Shown here: positions 1 through 12,694 of the stretch, piece by piece
How the letters are laid out: every line of letters starts with the position of its first letter
How positions within the stretch are numbered: the stretch's first letter is position 1
NCBI GenBank assembly: GCA_007922225.1
Contig: ML679954.1
Span: 27,632,240-27,696,239 of the forward strand
DNA from: Emydura subglobosa
Taxonomy: Eukaryota > Chordata > Testudines > Chelidae
Length of the DNA: 64,000 nucleotides
Direction of reading: 5' to 3'
The notes under the pieces: generated by a model
Seen by the model: the letters and a program-made list of their open reading frames with translations, nothing else
Told to the model about the DNA's origin: nothing
Databases searched by the model: none
Program-made: the position numbers and the translations under genes

Positions 1-2690
1 CCTGGGGAGTTTATGAAGATTTGTAAGGGTGCCTGCGGTGTTACCACAACTGTCAGGCTGCTGTATAAAAATAAGTCCTTCATGTGTTTTATTTTCAAGT
101 CGCTTACTGGGTGGCCTTTGAGCAAAGTATGGTGCCATACTGTCATAATAGTCAGTGGAAAGTTAGAAGTAGTAGCATTTCTAAATGACAGAGACCGGAT
201 AGGAATTAGACTATTTGAGATCTGATTATTAAATATATGTAGTATAATTTTAAGAAGAGTTTGTTGCCTTAGATGACATTTTTATTCTACTCTAAGTATC
301 TCACACACTAAAAGACAGATGTAGATATGATTTGCATTTGCCTGTTTGACAATGAAGGCTAAAAACATAGCTTACAATTTTGGGTCATGAAGGTATTGTA
401 CCTACTTTGATTTCTTTGAAAAACGTTAGAATATGTTAGCTAGAAAAAGTGACAGAGAAGCCACATTAGTAGAAAACAAATCATCTCCTCTTCTCAAATA
501 AATAAGAGTTCTCTTGTAAAATCTTTGCAGTAGGAAACTTAGGAAACTGACAGGGGGTTGTTGGTTGGATTTTCTTGCTGCTAAAACATATGTTGTCGTG
601 TCATGTCATAAACAGAAAACTGAAGCATCCTTTTCATATTCTCAGCACTGCTGACACTTCCAACAAGTGCTTTGGTATTGGTTTTGGTCTTATCTTTTTC
701 TAACAGACAGCCTCATGCCTTGGAAATTTGACCTAAAATAAAAATTCAGCCCCAAGTATCTGCTGTCAATTGTGCAGAAAATAGGAGATGACAGCAAAGT
801 CACTTCTGCATGCTGAATTAGATCTCTTTCCAACATCTTCTAATGTCATTATTAGTGCTCAAATACACTGTGTCAAAATGTGGCTGTATGGGGAGATGGA
901 CCAGGCAACATCAAATTTATCTTAGTCAATACGACAAGCTGTTTTGATTCAAACTTCTTTATAGAGAGACACTTAGGAAAAAGTATCTGCTTCATCATGA
1001 AGATTTCTTTGTGAATAAGGGTATTAAAACAGGTGAAAGTGGTTCAGAAAAAGCTTTGTATTATGCCATTTCAAGGAATATCTGGAATCAAAAATACAAT
1101 ATGCGTGGATGAAACTTTATTTTGAGCCTTAATGCCCGTATTTCCAAATAATCCATACTGTGATGTAAACAGTTTTCAGAACAGGATAATCAAAATGAGG
1201 ATTACTCTTTAGTACAGGCAATTAATATCAACCCCAGGGCAATCATCGTAGTTGGGATCTCAGTGGATCATATGGTCTTATGTTCATCTACAAAAGTTGG
1301 AGGGAGGGAAACTGAATTTGGAAACAAATTTTAATTGATATCATCGGGTGGCAGTTTTCATTCTATCAGAGGATATCAGAATAATGGTGCGGAAGGGGGA
1401 GAATACCCAGAGACAAAAGACATTGCACTATAGACATGAAGCAATTATTGGGAAGTTAATAGTATGTGCTCCAGCAGCTCTTTGAAGGGAGAGTGCATTA
1501 TACCAAGCATATTGTCAGTGCTTACCAAATCACCACCACAACAGCAGCAGCAGTTATAATCCTTCTCCATATCTGAAAGAGAAAGTTCAGGAGAATAATG
1601 AGATGGCATTAACTAAAAATGAGCTGAACCACAATGGAAAACATTTGGGTTCCTCCAATCATAGGAACAGTAACTAACCCAAAAGAGAGAAGGTATTTAA
1701 TTCCCTAGTAAGTAGATGGATAATAAAGTTCTCCTAGACTAAGAAACCATACTCTTCCTGTTATATGATATTTCTATTACTGCAGTAACAAGCTGTAGCA
1801 AGACACATTTACTCATACTGTACTATCGTATACTTTAACAAAAAAAATCTACCTTGACATTTTGTTATATAGAGACTATATATTCACTCAGATTTAGCAT
1901 ACAGATATTAAATCTTATCTCCCCATTCATTACCAAAGTGGATGATGAGCCAAAGGCTTGGGTAACAGTGAGAGAGAGGCAAAAGAGGAAAAGGATCCAA
2001 TACTTCATAACTTTTTTCCCTGGTCATTTCCCATTTGATGAGGTTATATATTGATGGCTCTCTGATCACTTGGGTACTGTTTCCAGTTTATTTTTTATGT
2101 GAAGTTTTGCTGGTTTTTCCAATTCTAAGTAAATAGCAAATAACCTTGTAGTTTACAAGGAGTGGGGCAAGGTTTTTCCTCCCATTACCTCAGTGTCCTG
2201 TGCTTAATTGGATTAGGCAAGGTGGCAATATTTTTAATTTCAGCCCAGGAAAGGAGAGAATGTTAAACAGTTACTTACACAACCCCCTGGTCTAGAAAAG
2301 ATCATTTAATCGCAAACACAATTCAGAAGAGAAAAACTCTAAGAAAGAATAAAGGATGCGGTCACAACTACACTTACAAGCTTTGTAGACTCTTCTAGTT
2401 AGTCAGTCAAGCCTGAGTTAAAGGGAATTGCTACCACTACCATCATGTTCTGTGACACCATCTATCAAAATATTGCTTCTTGTCAGCATAACTGCAAGCT
2501 GCCATCATTAGGAGGGAAAAGGCTCTTCCAACAAACACACTGAAGGTGATCCAAGATTTAGCAACTGAACTCATATTCTACAACCAGGTCTGTTATAAGG
2601 AAGGATGAATTTGTAATGAAGACACCAAATTCTGAAGGTATCCCTGGTTAGGTGATTGAGCAAGTTCTATAACGTTGGGGGGATGCAAAG
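1..2690. other. unassigned AT-rich non-coding stretch
   Basis: No gene, RNA or repeat family is recognised here. Open frames are short (70 codons or fewer) and have no motif. A short CAG/CAC-rich patch lies near 1,530-1,555. It is compatible with intergenic or intronic DNA, and ancient eroded repeats cannot be excluded by eye. Confidence 0.5.
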
Positions 2691-2699
2691 GCATGAGGT

Positions 2700-3470
2700 A
2701 TGTCTGGATGGTGGGAAGACAGGAATAGCTGTTCCTTTAAGGGCTCTCCTCATCCCTTGGTGGGGGAGGGACAGGCATCACCTGAGCTAGTGGTCTGGCT
2801 AGGGAGGCTCAGGAAAGCTATTGGGCCTTGCACACCAGGGGGAGAGTATATATGCCTTGTTCTTCTGGCCAGAGCCCTCTCTCTAACCCAGATCAGCAGT
2901 TTCCACACCTGAGTTTACTGAAGGACCAGGTTTTTTGGTCTGCTGTGGGCAATGTTCAAGTCGCCTTTTTTGATCTAGGAAGAAATTTCTCTCTCACTGA
3001 CACATTGGCTGGGGCATGGTGGGTTTTTTCACCTTTCCGACAGCAGCTCACATCAGACAGTAAGGTTCAAGTTGCTACAATTTAGCCGGTATCAGGTATC
3101 CCGTGCTGGTACCTATTCCATGGAGGTTGGTTCTCTGATGAATCAAAGCTGAAAAATGGACTTAGGGGAATACATCCTCTAAAAAAGGTGGGGAATGGGG
3201 TTGGGGCTCTTGCTGTCTGATACAGCAAGGAAACAACCTTCTTTTTCCCAGGTGCTTAACTGTCTTGAGGGGAAGGCAGCAGGGCCCCAATGTAACCAGG
3301 TTTTGACACCAGTCCTCAGATAAGTGGAAATGAGTGAGGATGGAACAATGAACCACACTATACAAGATATTGCCAGATATTAATCTTACTCATCCAGGAA
3401 CTAAGTATTGTGGCCTAATTAAACCACATCCCTTGCATCTGGTCTTTCTTCCTGATAGGACAATAAAAGA
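2700..3470 (+). repeat. candidate degraded LTR-like repeat
   Basis: This block is more GC-rich and less AT-biased than its flanks. It has a TATA-like string (agtatatatgcc) near 2,846 and an AATAAA near 3,461, the order expected of a promoter and poly(A) signal in an LTR. Short open frames of 70 and 85 codons overlap here without any recognised domain and look like chance openings in GC-rich DNA. I see neither a clear TG...CA boundary nor a target duplication. The LTR call is inference; it could equally be another kind of dispersed repeat. Confidence 0.3.
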
Positions 3471-4199
3471 TGGGCTGAGAAAACTTAAAAGAAGTTTAAA
3501 TGCAACAAATTATTTTCTTACTGGTAGACGTAGGCATCAAATCATCTGAATCAACCAAAGAAATTTTTCCCTCTGTTTTTTAACACTGAACTTGTTTTCT
3601 ACGCAAGCGTTAACTGACGAAAAAAGGGTAGATATTTAGAACTACTAGCGATGTTGAAAATAGCATTTAAAAGAGAATGAAGAGAAGAGTTATGAAAACA
3701 AAGAGCCCAAGTGACCAAAAGACTGAATATAACAGCAAAAAGAAATATCGTTTCAGAGATATGGAAGGTTATGCGAGTTTTATGATCAGATCTCCCAAAC
3801 AAAGATAGCACCACTTGTGGGGAAAAGTAGTTTTTAAAAGCAGTCAAAAGCAACAGCACAGTGCTCTCTAGTATGGGTACAAATCTGTAGATGAAGACAA
3901 ATGACACAGCATGAAAAGGTGATAAGAATCAGATGCACTGAATTGATCAGTTACAAAATATGGAATAAGAGCACTGGAACCTTCTTATGCAGGCTGCTGC
4001 TATTTAATATTTTTACCGTGCCAAAACCTTAAGATATACAGTTACATCTACAGCTGACTCCTATTGTTGACTTTCCTCACAATTGTACTGTAGGTGACTT
4101 CACAATTCCATGAATCCATGCGCATAAGATGACGGGTATCATGTTTACATTAGCACAGACAGGGCCTGATTTAGCGTGCTGGGCTCAGGGTAATGTTTT

Positions 4200-4565
4200 T
4201 GTTGTTAGCAACAAAAGGGAAAATAGAATGTTTGAAGTAAAATGTATCAGGTATTCCATTTGTGGATTCATTTTTCACTAACCTCCTAGAATGTTCTGGA
4301 CCTTTGAAGAATCTCGTGGCACCTTCCAGACTTTGAGAATTACATTTTCCTCAAACCTCCTAGAATGTTGCCAGCCATTCCCTCATGGATATATAAGGGG
4401 CAGGGCATTGCCAGTCAATCAGTGAGATATAACTGAAGTGAAGTGAGAGCCCAGATGCCATATTGTGAACCTTGTTTTATTGTGTAATTGTGAAAGTGTA
4501 CTTGTGTTTTAAGATTTGAAAAGTGTAAGTAAAGACTAATAAAGGACATATTTAAATGAGATGTC
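4200..4565 (+). repeat. candidate solo LTR with heat-shock-element-like motifs
   Basis: A compact promoter-like arrangement is visible. The phrase aacctcctagaatgtt occurs twice, about 72 bp apart (near 4,280 and 4,353). The first copy carries GAAtgTTC (4,289-4,296), the two-unit form of a heat-shock element. A TATA box (gatatataagggg, 4,388-4,400) follows, then AATAAA at 4,538-4,543. TATA and poly(A) signal are about 150 bp apart, as in an LTR. I could not fix the ends or a target duplication. It is probably an old LTR relic, and the heat-shock reading is inference. Confidence 0.35.
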
Positions 4566-4599
4566 AGAGATATCTATCAAACCCCTATCTACACAACAT

Positions 4600-5880
4600 T
4601 ATATTTGCTTATATATGGATGAATAAAATACAGATCCTAATGTGCAAATTTAGTAGTTTTATATGACAGGGATGAATCATGCATCAAAGTCATGAAATGG
4701 GCTACAAATAAAAAATAAGGTATTCAAAAGTTAACAAAAGGAAAGGAGGTGCTGAAGACGCTCCACGCCTGGAGTGCCATTTGGTCTAGGGCTGGCCCTG
4801 AGCACAGAAATGATTATACATTGGATTGCATTTCAGCCAGCAAGAATAGGGGTTTTGCTACAGCTTACCTCCAGACCAAGTGACATTCAGCTGATTTGAT
4901 GCCTACATATATCAGTAAGAAATCAGGCAACACTGAAATAAAACAAACTTTATTGCATAATGTCCACATTGCAGCCAGACCTCTGCACATAATGCTTTTA
5001 CTAAGGGGTACTGAATGTCCCAATATCTCTAAAAGAGATGATTCCATCAAATAAAGTCTATATAGCCCATACAGTAGCAATTAGTAGATACAGTATAGTA
5101 CTTTGTCTTCAACTTGTACAACAATATCTTGTTTAATAGCCTTAGCAATTAAAAACAGGTTGTATGACATATGAAATCTGTGGACTCTTTCCTCAATCTG
5201 TCAGGACCAGAATACATCTGACTTCATTGAAGTTATATAACTGATTTCTCAAACATCATTTCACAAGGGTTTTATGCAAATGGTAACCACAAAACAACCC
5301 TATCTGTGCTATAATATGTAGGCAAACATATATTCAAAAAGAGAGACATTGATCAAGACCGCTCTTAACACTCTCTATTCTACGAAGCAGTGAGAGAATT
5401 TTCACACAAAGCAAAACCAAATAAAACATTTTGTCTGTCAATTTAGATCAAAGGAGGGGGGAAATAACAATTTTCAGGCAAAAAGGTTTAATGACATTTG
5501 TATGGAAAAAATAATTTCTGCTAAGAATGCTAGTCATCTGGACCCAAGCACAGGCAAGGTTCTCTTTACAGGACCAGGGCTTAATTTGGGTGGTGACTTT
5601 AGACTACTCAGAAACCTGGCCAAAATACCTGTCAATATTAACTACTTCCTCTGTGTTCATTCATGTGAAGAGCCTCCAAGTACACGATAATTTTCATGAA
5701 ATGCTGGAACAGATCCAGAAACACTTTACAGGTATCTTAGACATTAGCACCTCACAGCTCCCAGGTAAAACATAACCCTAGTTTGTTACGTTACCAACTG
5801 GAATACTAGTGCCATTCTAATTACACCTCCCATCCATTCAAAATAGGTCACCTAGGAAGCCAGCAATGGTAACATAAGCA
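4600..5880. other. unassigned AT-rich non-coding stretch
   Basis: No recognisable gene or repeat. Two overlapping open frames near 5,502-5,775 (62 and 82 codons) show no known domain and no convincing splice context, so I do not call them exons. Confidence 0.45.
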
Positions 5881-5904
5881 AAGATTTTTTAATACGGTGT
5901 GGTC

Positions 5905-5966
5905 AAATCCTAGCTCCATTGAGGTCAATAGGAATTTTGCCATTGACGTCAAAGGAGCCAGGATTT
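5905..5966. repeat. 62-bp palindromic element (CCATTGA/TCAAT type)
   Basis: Two 25-base arms (5,905-5,929 and 5,942-5,966) are reverse complements at 22 of 25 positions, with a 12-base spacer. The core is an attgaNgTCAAt motif that recurs elsewhere in the window. Short palindromes of this kind are scattered through sauropsid genomes in my experience. The parent element is not identified. Confidence 0.6.
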
Positions 5967-6150
5967 CACCTACACTTCATGCTAGGAAGAGAGTATCTGA
6001 AACAGACAGAAATGTGACTATAGTTCTACTTCTAAAATATCTAGCTTTGGAAGTGTCCTCACATTTCAGAAATCAGCCTGACACAGGTTCTGAAAAAAAA
6101 AAATCTAGTTATATTTATTTTGATGGTAAAGAGCCTATCCTGTTCTAATG

Positions 6151-6206
6151 TCCATTGAAGTAAATGGAAAGACTCCCACTGACTTCAATGAGTGTTGGAT
6201 CAGTTC
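6151..6206. repeat. second copy of the CCATTGA-type palindromic motif
   Basis: The segment reads ccattgaagtaaatgg followed by cccactgacttcaatgagtg. It is the same motif family as the palindrome 200 bp upstream and probably derives from the same dispersed repeat. The arms are more eroded here. Confidence 0.45.
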
Positions 6207-6249
6207 TTTATTGAGTTTTTAACCACTTTTAAGTTTTTCAGATGTGCTT

Positions 6250-9200
6250 AAAAGTTTGTCAAAGAGAAACACATTAATACATAAAATATGATTCTCGATG
6301 TAGGAGTTCTGAGTTTATTAATTTTTTTTGATGTTTAAAATTTTCCTCAGTTACACCTCAAACGCACAATACAAACAAAATATACAGTGACCATCACATA
6401 TAGATTGAGAGAATGAAAAGAAAAATAAATGGAATAACTGGCATCACCATTGTTTCACCCCACATTTCAACCAATATATAAGAGCAGTCAGGGAGTCTAC
6501 TGAGCCTGAACACCACCACCCCATAAAAGAATGGTGGTATTGGCATTATTATGTTTATTACTAAAATTCTCTTAAGAACATCTTGTTACAGATGGATTCT
6601 GCCACTGGACACCCAGTAGGTACCAATGCTTTATAGAGAGTCAACTAATCTGGCTAAAGAGAAAGGAAGTTTAGAGGGGAAATTTGCTCAAACCAAAGAA
6701 ATGAGTTACATAAATACAGATGAGCTCAAGTGTAAGAGTGATCCTCAACTGTGGGAAGTTAAAGCAAAAAGGATAAAGAAGTGGTCAAGACTGGCGGAGC
6801 TGCCTAAGGGAAGTACAATTTCATGCATATAAGATCAAAGGCAATGGACAGATATTTGAAAACCAGCCAGTGAGGGGAATAACGAGTTAATGAAGGATCC
6901 ACACCAAATAACTATTGGTGAAAGGATTTTTCAGTTATATTGGTGTTATTGAAACAAACTGACAATATTGCTGTTGCCAGTTGTGGAAAAAAGTTGTTAG
7001 CCCTACCTCATCTCCAATGCTATTGACAGCATAATTAAAAACATGAACTGCTTTGCACAACCAGTGGTGAGTGCATCTTTCCACTCCCTATCTCCCTATA
7101 AGAAGAATTTTGAAGTTAACACGTGGTACTCTCTGAAGCATATAAAACGGACAGATGTAAGTTACTATTTAGAAAGGTTGGACAAGAGGGTTGGTGAATA
7201 TGGTGGTGCACTGCAGTGTGATACAAGAATCTTATGCAGTATGCTGAGCTAGCAGAACATTGGAATGTTACTAAGAGGAAGATTTCAACTTCCAGAAGAG
7301 ACATTAGAATTCCTGTTGCCTCACTCACAAGAACTCTTTAGCATTTGGTTCAGAGCAGCCACACTGCAAACTGTTCAGCCCATTTAACAAGTTAAAATTC
7401 TGTATTACTTACTGGTGAAGAAGAAGAACTGGAATGAAGGGGCATGAGAAAGAAAATAAGGAAGACACATTCTAACTGGGCCAGGCAACATGAATGACTG
7501 ACCAAACACAATTTTGACCACTTTATTTAGACGTTGTACCCAATCTTCAGTCTCCATTTGTTTGTCTGTTTTAGAGTGTGAGTTCAAGGCTGGGATCAGG
7601 CCTTTTTATGTTCAAGGAAAGCATTAAGTCCACTGTGCCTGTTACCACAAAGAAATAAATAACAGAGGGCAAAAAATACATTCATTCTCAGCTATGTGCC
7701 TGGCCTTCACCTCTGAAATTTTTGTTTTTGCTACAATAGGTAGACAATTTACTTTACTACTGTGTCAGACATCTGTGAATGACTCATTATTCCTTTAGTC
7801 TCTTATAAAAGACTAGTTTCCGGCTGGCTCAAGAACAAAAACATGCTTAAAAACACCTGTGCACCAGATACATGCTGCTATGGATGCTGATCCATCTGCA
7901 GAACAAGCTGGCTAGCTGCTTGAACTAGGGTGATTTGACAGGGAGATCTCATGCCTCTGTGTATTTTTTTTTATCCTCCAACCTAAGAAAGAGGCTAATT
8001 TGTGTTATCAGCTCATTATGTGTGTTTGTGTCTATCAAAGCTTTTTAGAAATCAGCTAACTTGTAAGAGATTTCATGTAATTTAGGAGAGATTTTATGTA
8101 ATTTAGATGATTCGTAAGGATATTATTTTTCCATCAGAATGTAATGCTTTGAAAAAGAGCATTCATGCAGCAGTTCATGAGTACAATACAGGTGCAGCAA
8201 TGTATCAGAAGAGGAGCTAGGAACAGAAAGAGGTCTCAGTAAATGAATAGGTGCTTTGACAGTAGTAATTTCTGCTTCAGTGGGAGATTTGCTTAGGCTT
8301 GGCTCATTACTAACTAAACTTTGTCTACGAGAAAACATCTGAACAACTTCAAAAATAAAAAAAACTCTTCTTTTTGAGCATAATTGATAACACTCACTTT
8401 TCTAGAAATCCAAATTGCCTTTTGATTGACTGTCTGCTTCAGTAATAGCAATTGGGTAATCAAAAGCTTTCAGCATAGTTTCACTCTTGTCAAAAAATAA
8501 AAATATATAATGAAAACAGCCATTACAGGTGGGCTTTCATGTTTTCTTTTTTCCCTGAATGTAATTAAAGGATTTATTGTTGCTGTGGCAGTTTTGCTAA
8601 TGATATTATCAAAGTCTTGTCCCAAAATTTCTACTACATCATAAAGTATATGCATTTCAAGTACTTTCATACCTTGTAACTAAAATTAAAAATTTATGCT
8701 CGGTATGAAAAATCCCTATTTTACTTTCACAACATGGTGTGAACAACTGTCCCTTGGACATTATCCTATTTCCTTCTAGTGAAATCAACTAATGTCAGAA
8801 GTACAGTTAAATAAAGAGGAGAATTATGGGAAATGTTTGCTTTGGATTAGGAAATAATCCCCCCAAATCATATGAAGTCTCCTGGTCCGCTCGATTGTGT
8901 ATCTCATTTAGTCAATTTTACTCTTGATTCTCTTTAAACAAGTTTAGTTATTGAGTGCCAGATACACCAAAGAGATGTCATACTTGAGTCTTTTCTCAGA
9001 GACTTTTGGATTAAAAAAGAAAAAAGTTAAGATATTGGTTTATCGTATTAATAGGCAAATCTCAAATCACTTTGCCTTTCCCAATTGTCAATCCAAACAG
9101 GTTATCAAAAATAAGAAAAAAAAAATAGAATAAACTGCTAGCAGATAAATCAGCTAATTGTCCATAACCCATTACATGATGCTGGTACAAGCCAATTGTA

Positions 9201-10230
9201 TACTTAACTCTCAACTTAAATTCTGCACTTTCAAATCATGTGTTTGAAGGGATAATGGGAAGATGAAAAGAATCTGTTATTACCAGTATAAAGTGCTAAT
9301 CTGCTGCACAGATCCTACTATATCCATCCCCTAACATTTATTCTAAAATGCTTTCAGCTCTTAAATTCACCTTCCAAAACTAGTAGGGGGTTAAAGAAGA
9401 ACCCAATGGGACGTTACATTTATTTAATATTCAGCCCTTTCTTAGTTGAAATATTGCAGTCAATTCTCATAGGTACTTGTCAAACCATTAGAGTAATGGT
9501 TTATAGCTATTAAGTAAAATTGCAGTTCTGTTTGTAAGTTCCATTTACAAAGGATAAGCAAAGTGCACTCATTTTCTTTTTAAAATACCTGAAACCTTAG
9601 CTGTAAGACACTGAGAAATGTATGCTGTTAACTAGTTCATAGCAATAGTAAACTGAGGTAATGAATGAAAAGCTGTTAAATTTTGTCTATAAAACAGTAA
9701 GCTGCATCTTCCTTTCACATGCTCACACTTCTTTGATAGTTATATAGTTTATCCCAGACACATCCTAAAATATCTCCAGTGCACTTGCAGTACCACTAGC
9801 TTTGTATACTAACCAAGAGTAAAAACATTCTCAACCAGACGTAAAACTATTTGATTTTCATAACTGCTGACACATTTGGCATATGATTGTAGAATTAATA
9901 CATTCATTTAGTCGTTTTTAACGTATGGTGGTTTATTATAGCTTTTTCTGATGATGTAGTGAGGTATACAGCTAATGTTAAAGCTTTCATAGAAAATCTT
10001 TTACATGCATTTTTCTGCACACTTCATTTTAAATGTTGTCTACATAGAATTCATTGATTGTAGAGATCTCATTGATTTCTGTTCTTTATAGCTTAACATT
10101 TGTTGTTAAACATTGAGATCTCCTATAATAGAAAGCTAATTTTTAGCTTTGCATATATTTTTCCCAAAAAGTGTTTTGAATTTTCAGAAAGGAAGATATA
10201 AAGCTATGTACACCACTATTAAAAATATTA
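6250..10230. other. long unassigned AT-rich stretch
   Basis: About 4 kb without any element I can name. It contains a two-copy 21-bp tandem duplication at 8,067-8,106 (gagattt[c/t]atgtaatttag, 18 of 19 bases alike) and homopolymer runs. All open frames are short and featureless. It may hold ancient repeats or conserved non-coding sequence that only a comparison would reveal. Confidence 0.5.
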
Positions 10231-10300
10231 GACTAAGACCAAATCCTGCAGCACTTGCGTGGGCAAAATTTCCACTAGTTTACAAGATTTTTCCCCCCTC
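10229..10300. repeat. fragment of a dispersed repeat (caaatcctgcag type)
   Basis: The phrase accaaatcctgcagcacttgcgtgggcaaaattt resembles the 'aaatcctg...ccattga' phrase of the palindromic repeat near 5.9 kb. I regard it as an eroded relative. The boundaries are only approximate. Confidence 0.35.
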
Positions 10301-10537
10301 TAACTGCCAGCCCTTCAGTTTTATCCTGGGATCTGAAATGCAAACAGGGTAATCAATTTTGGTAAGCGATTAGTGCCCTAATGTGGCTCAGTTGCTTTAC
10401 CTTACCCACTTAATTTTTTTTTAATTTAATGGATATATTATTCTCAACATTTGATTATGTTTTAAAAACGAGGCATCTTTCAAAATGGTGGAACCAAGCC
10501 ATCCACAAGGGTATCTTTTTCAATGTTCAATTTTATT

Positions 10538-10728
10538 GAATGCACCCAGTTCGACAAAGAAACCTATTTAACATTAAGAAGTGGCAAACAACTTCTGACT
10601 TCCAACAAAGTGGGTTTCTGCCCACAAAAGCTAATGCCCAGATAAATTTGTTAGTCTTTAAGGTGCCACAGGACTCTCACTGTTTTGCTAAAAACAGACT
10701 AACACGGCTATCACTCTGGAACTTCTCA
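10538..10728 (+). repeat. turtle-type dispersed repeat (3' tail of a retroposon)
   Basis: The phrases 'gcccacaaaagctaatgcc', 'aaatttgttagtctttaagg' and 'acagactaacacggctatc' lie in fixed order. I recall this signature as very abundant in turtle and crocodilian DNA, but I do not know its formal family name. A 103-codon frame runs through it but is unrelated to any protein I know and is treated as chance. The assignment is from memory; a repeat library search would settle it. Confidence 0.55.
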
Positions 10729-11242
10729 CTTGATACTCTTGCATTTAAAAGCAACATTGTTAATGTGAAATCTAGTCTGTTGTTAAGTAGTTTCATTTCT
10801 TACTGCCACAGCCAATTTTTGTGGTTTTACAACCACCCTTTCCTATTTTAAAAATTGTTTCTCTGCTCGTGTGTAAAAGATCCACAGAAACATAAGGGTC
10901 AATGACTGCATGAAATAGACTATGCAGGAAAAGCTGTTGCATACCCAAAAGTAAATTTTTTTTTAATGGAGAAACATGTTTTTTTTCTAATCTTTTCTTA
11001 CACAACTCCTACAGTAAGCTAAAAAATGTTCATCCAGAAATGTGATCAAGTTGGCAAGTATTCCTTCAGTTTTTTGAATGCTTGATGCACTCCCATTGCA
11101 TTGCTTCAAATCCCATGGGCCAGATTCTCTTCCTTTATATGTGCACGTATCATTCTATCACTCAAAAAACCCCACTATTTCAATTAGTAAACAAAATACA
11201 GGAACAGACTTTTCATGCTAGAGTAAAAAACATATCCTGCAC

Positions 11243-11850
11243 CAGTGGGTTCCCAATCTTTTTGGCTTGAGGGCCACAGATATCATTTTTACAACCATGA
11301 AGGCCCACCAGTCTCTGCCAGCAGGGCCCACCTCCACCTCAGCTGCCTCCTCACTGATCTCCCATCTCCCTGGCTGCAGCACTGAAACCACATGCATCCC
11401 ATAGCCCTGTGCACTCCACTTGGGTCCCTAGACAGTGGCTCCCTTCTGCAGCTAGGGGGATAGAAGATCAGAGCTCCCCTCCCTTTGGCTCCAGCAGCGA
11501 CCCCAGTAACTAGGGACCCATGCAGAGTGCTTTGCTCTCTGATGGAGCTGGGGGAGGGGAGTGCTGATTTCCCCTCCCTCTGGCTCCAGAAGGGACGCCA
11601 GCGCCTACCGACCCAGGCAGAGTGCTTTGCCATGCCCCCTGCTAAAGCCAGGGGGAAGGGAGCATTGATCTCCCATCCCCTTGACTGCAGCAAGGAGCCT
11701 GCACTGGTCTTTTAGTCCTGCGAAAACGCACTCCGCCTGGGTCCTTAGGCAGTGGCTCCCTTCTGCAGCCAGCAGGAGGGGAGCCATGGGCCACTTTGAA
11801 AGTCCCCACAGGCCACCTTTGGACCCTGGGCCAGAGGTTGGGAACCATTG
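11243..11850. mobile_element. non-autonomous hAT-type DNA transposon, 608 bp
   Basis: The ends form imperfect terminal inverted repeats. The left end starts cagtgggttcccaatctttt. The right end (ccagaggttgggaaccattg) reads caatggttcccaacctctgg on the other strand. The flanking 8-mers tcctgcac (11,235-11,242) and ccctacac (11,851-11,858) agree at 6 of 8 positions, fitting the 8-bp target duplication of hAT elements. The body is GC-rich and contains diverged tandem units about 95 bp apart. For example, cagagtgctttgc occurs at 11,523 and 11,618, and the agtggctcccttctgcag phrase occurs near 11,432 and 11,751. No transposase is present, so it would have been mobilised in trans. Long open frames on both strands (up to 134 codons) are by-products of base composition. 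Confidence 0.75.
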
Positions 11851-11859
11851 CCCTACACT

Positions 11860-12694
11860 TCCAGATCAGAATATGTGTCAGAATGTTTGACTAACAATTG
11901 CTTATTTTTTTCCACCTACATTCTTTTTATATCATCCTTCATGTTCTTCAAAACATTTTATATTCACAACAATCACATACTCCACTGCTACTTTTATTAT
12001 TTCCCTTATTCCAGGATACTTAATTCCAACTTTTTTTTTATTAACAAAGCTAAACAGAAGGTGTGAAACACCTATAATTTACATTTTAAGTATAGTTAGC
12101 TAACAATGATAGTTAACCACAGCCTTCTCACAAGGAAAATGCTGTTGAAAACTATGGTTGAGTAACACCATTACAAATTCAGCTATTTAAAATACACACA
12201 TTACACACACACACACACACATAATTAGGTAGACAGAGAAAGAGTTAGAAATTCAACCGCTGCTCCCCCACACATGGGCTACGTTCAACTTCTGTTGTTA
12301 ACTACCTAAATCCTAAAGCTACTAAATGAAAGGCACTAAAATGCTATTGCATAAACACAATGTCTGTGACCAATCTGGACACATTTATTTCCACTTGTTA
12401 CTGATCACCTTTCATGCATATATATGGTGCTATATAAATAACACTCATGAGATAGGATATGTCAACAACACAGCTATAATCAGACCATGCTGCTTATAAT
12501 CTAAAATGTTTCATGGGTACCAAAAAAAGCAAGTTGGAAGGAAAAGTTCATCCATATAAAGATATGATATATAGAAAAATCATCTGTTGTAGTAAAGGAT
12601 TAGATATTTAAATGCTGGATTTAAATTCTGAAACAATTTGGGCTAAACTGGCAACCTCCTAGAGTTCAATTTATGTGGGGAACCAAAGTAGCTG
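11860..12694. other. unassigned AT-rich stretch with a CA microsatellite
   Basis: No gene is seen. A (CA)n run lies at about 12,194-12,222. The stretch ends at the first base of the retroviral 5' LTR. Confidence 0.5.

Noticed and set aside
5502..5775. Overlapping open frames that might be a host exon
   Set aside because: No domain, no clear splice acceptor and donor with coding bias, and two competing frames.
10540..10851. 103-codon open frame
   Set aside because: It runs across the turtle-type dispersed repeat tail, and the peptide resembles no protein.
11289..11693. 134-codon open frame on the minus strand, with other long frames on both strands
   Set aside because: It lies wholly inside the GC-rich tandem units of the hAT element. 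Several frames on both strands are open at once, which is expected from composition and periodicity.
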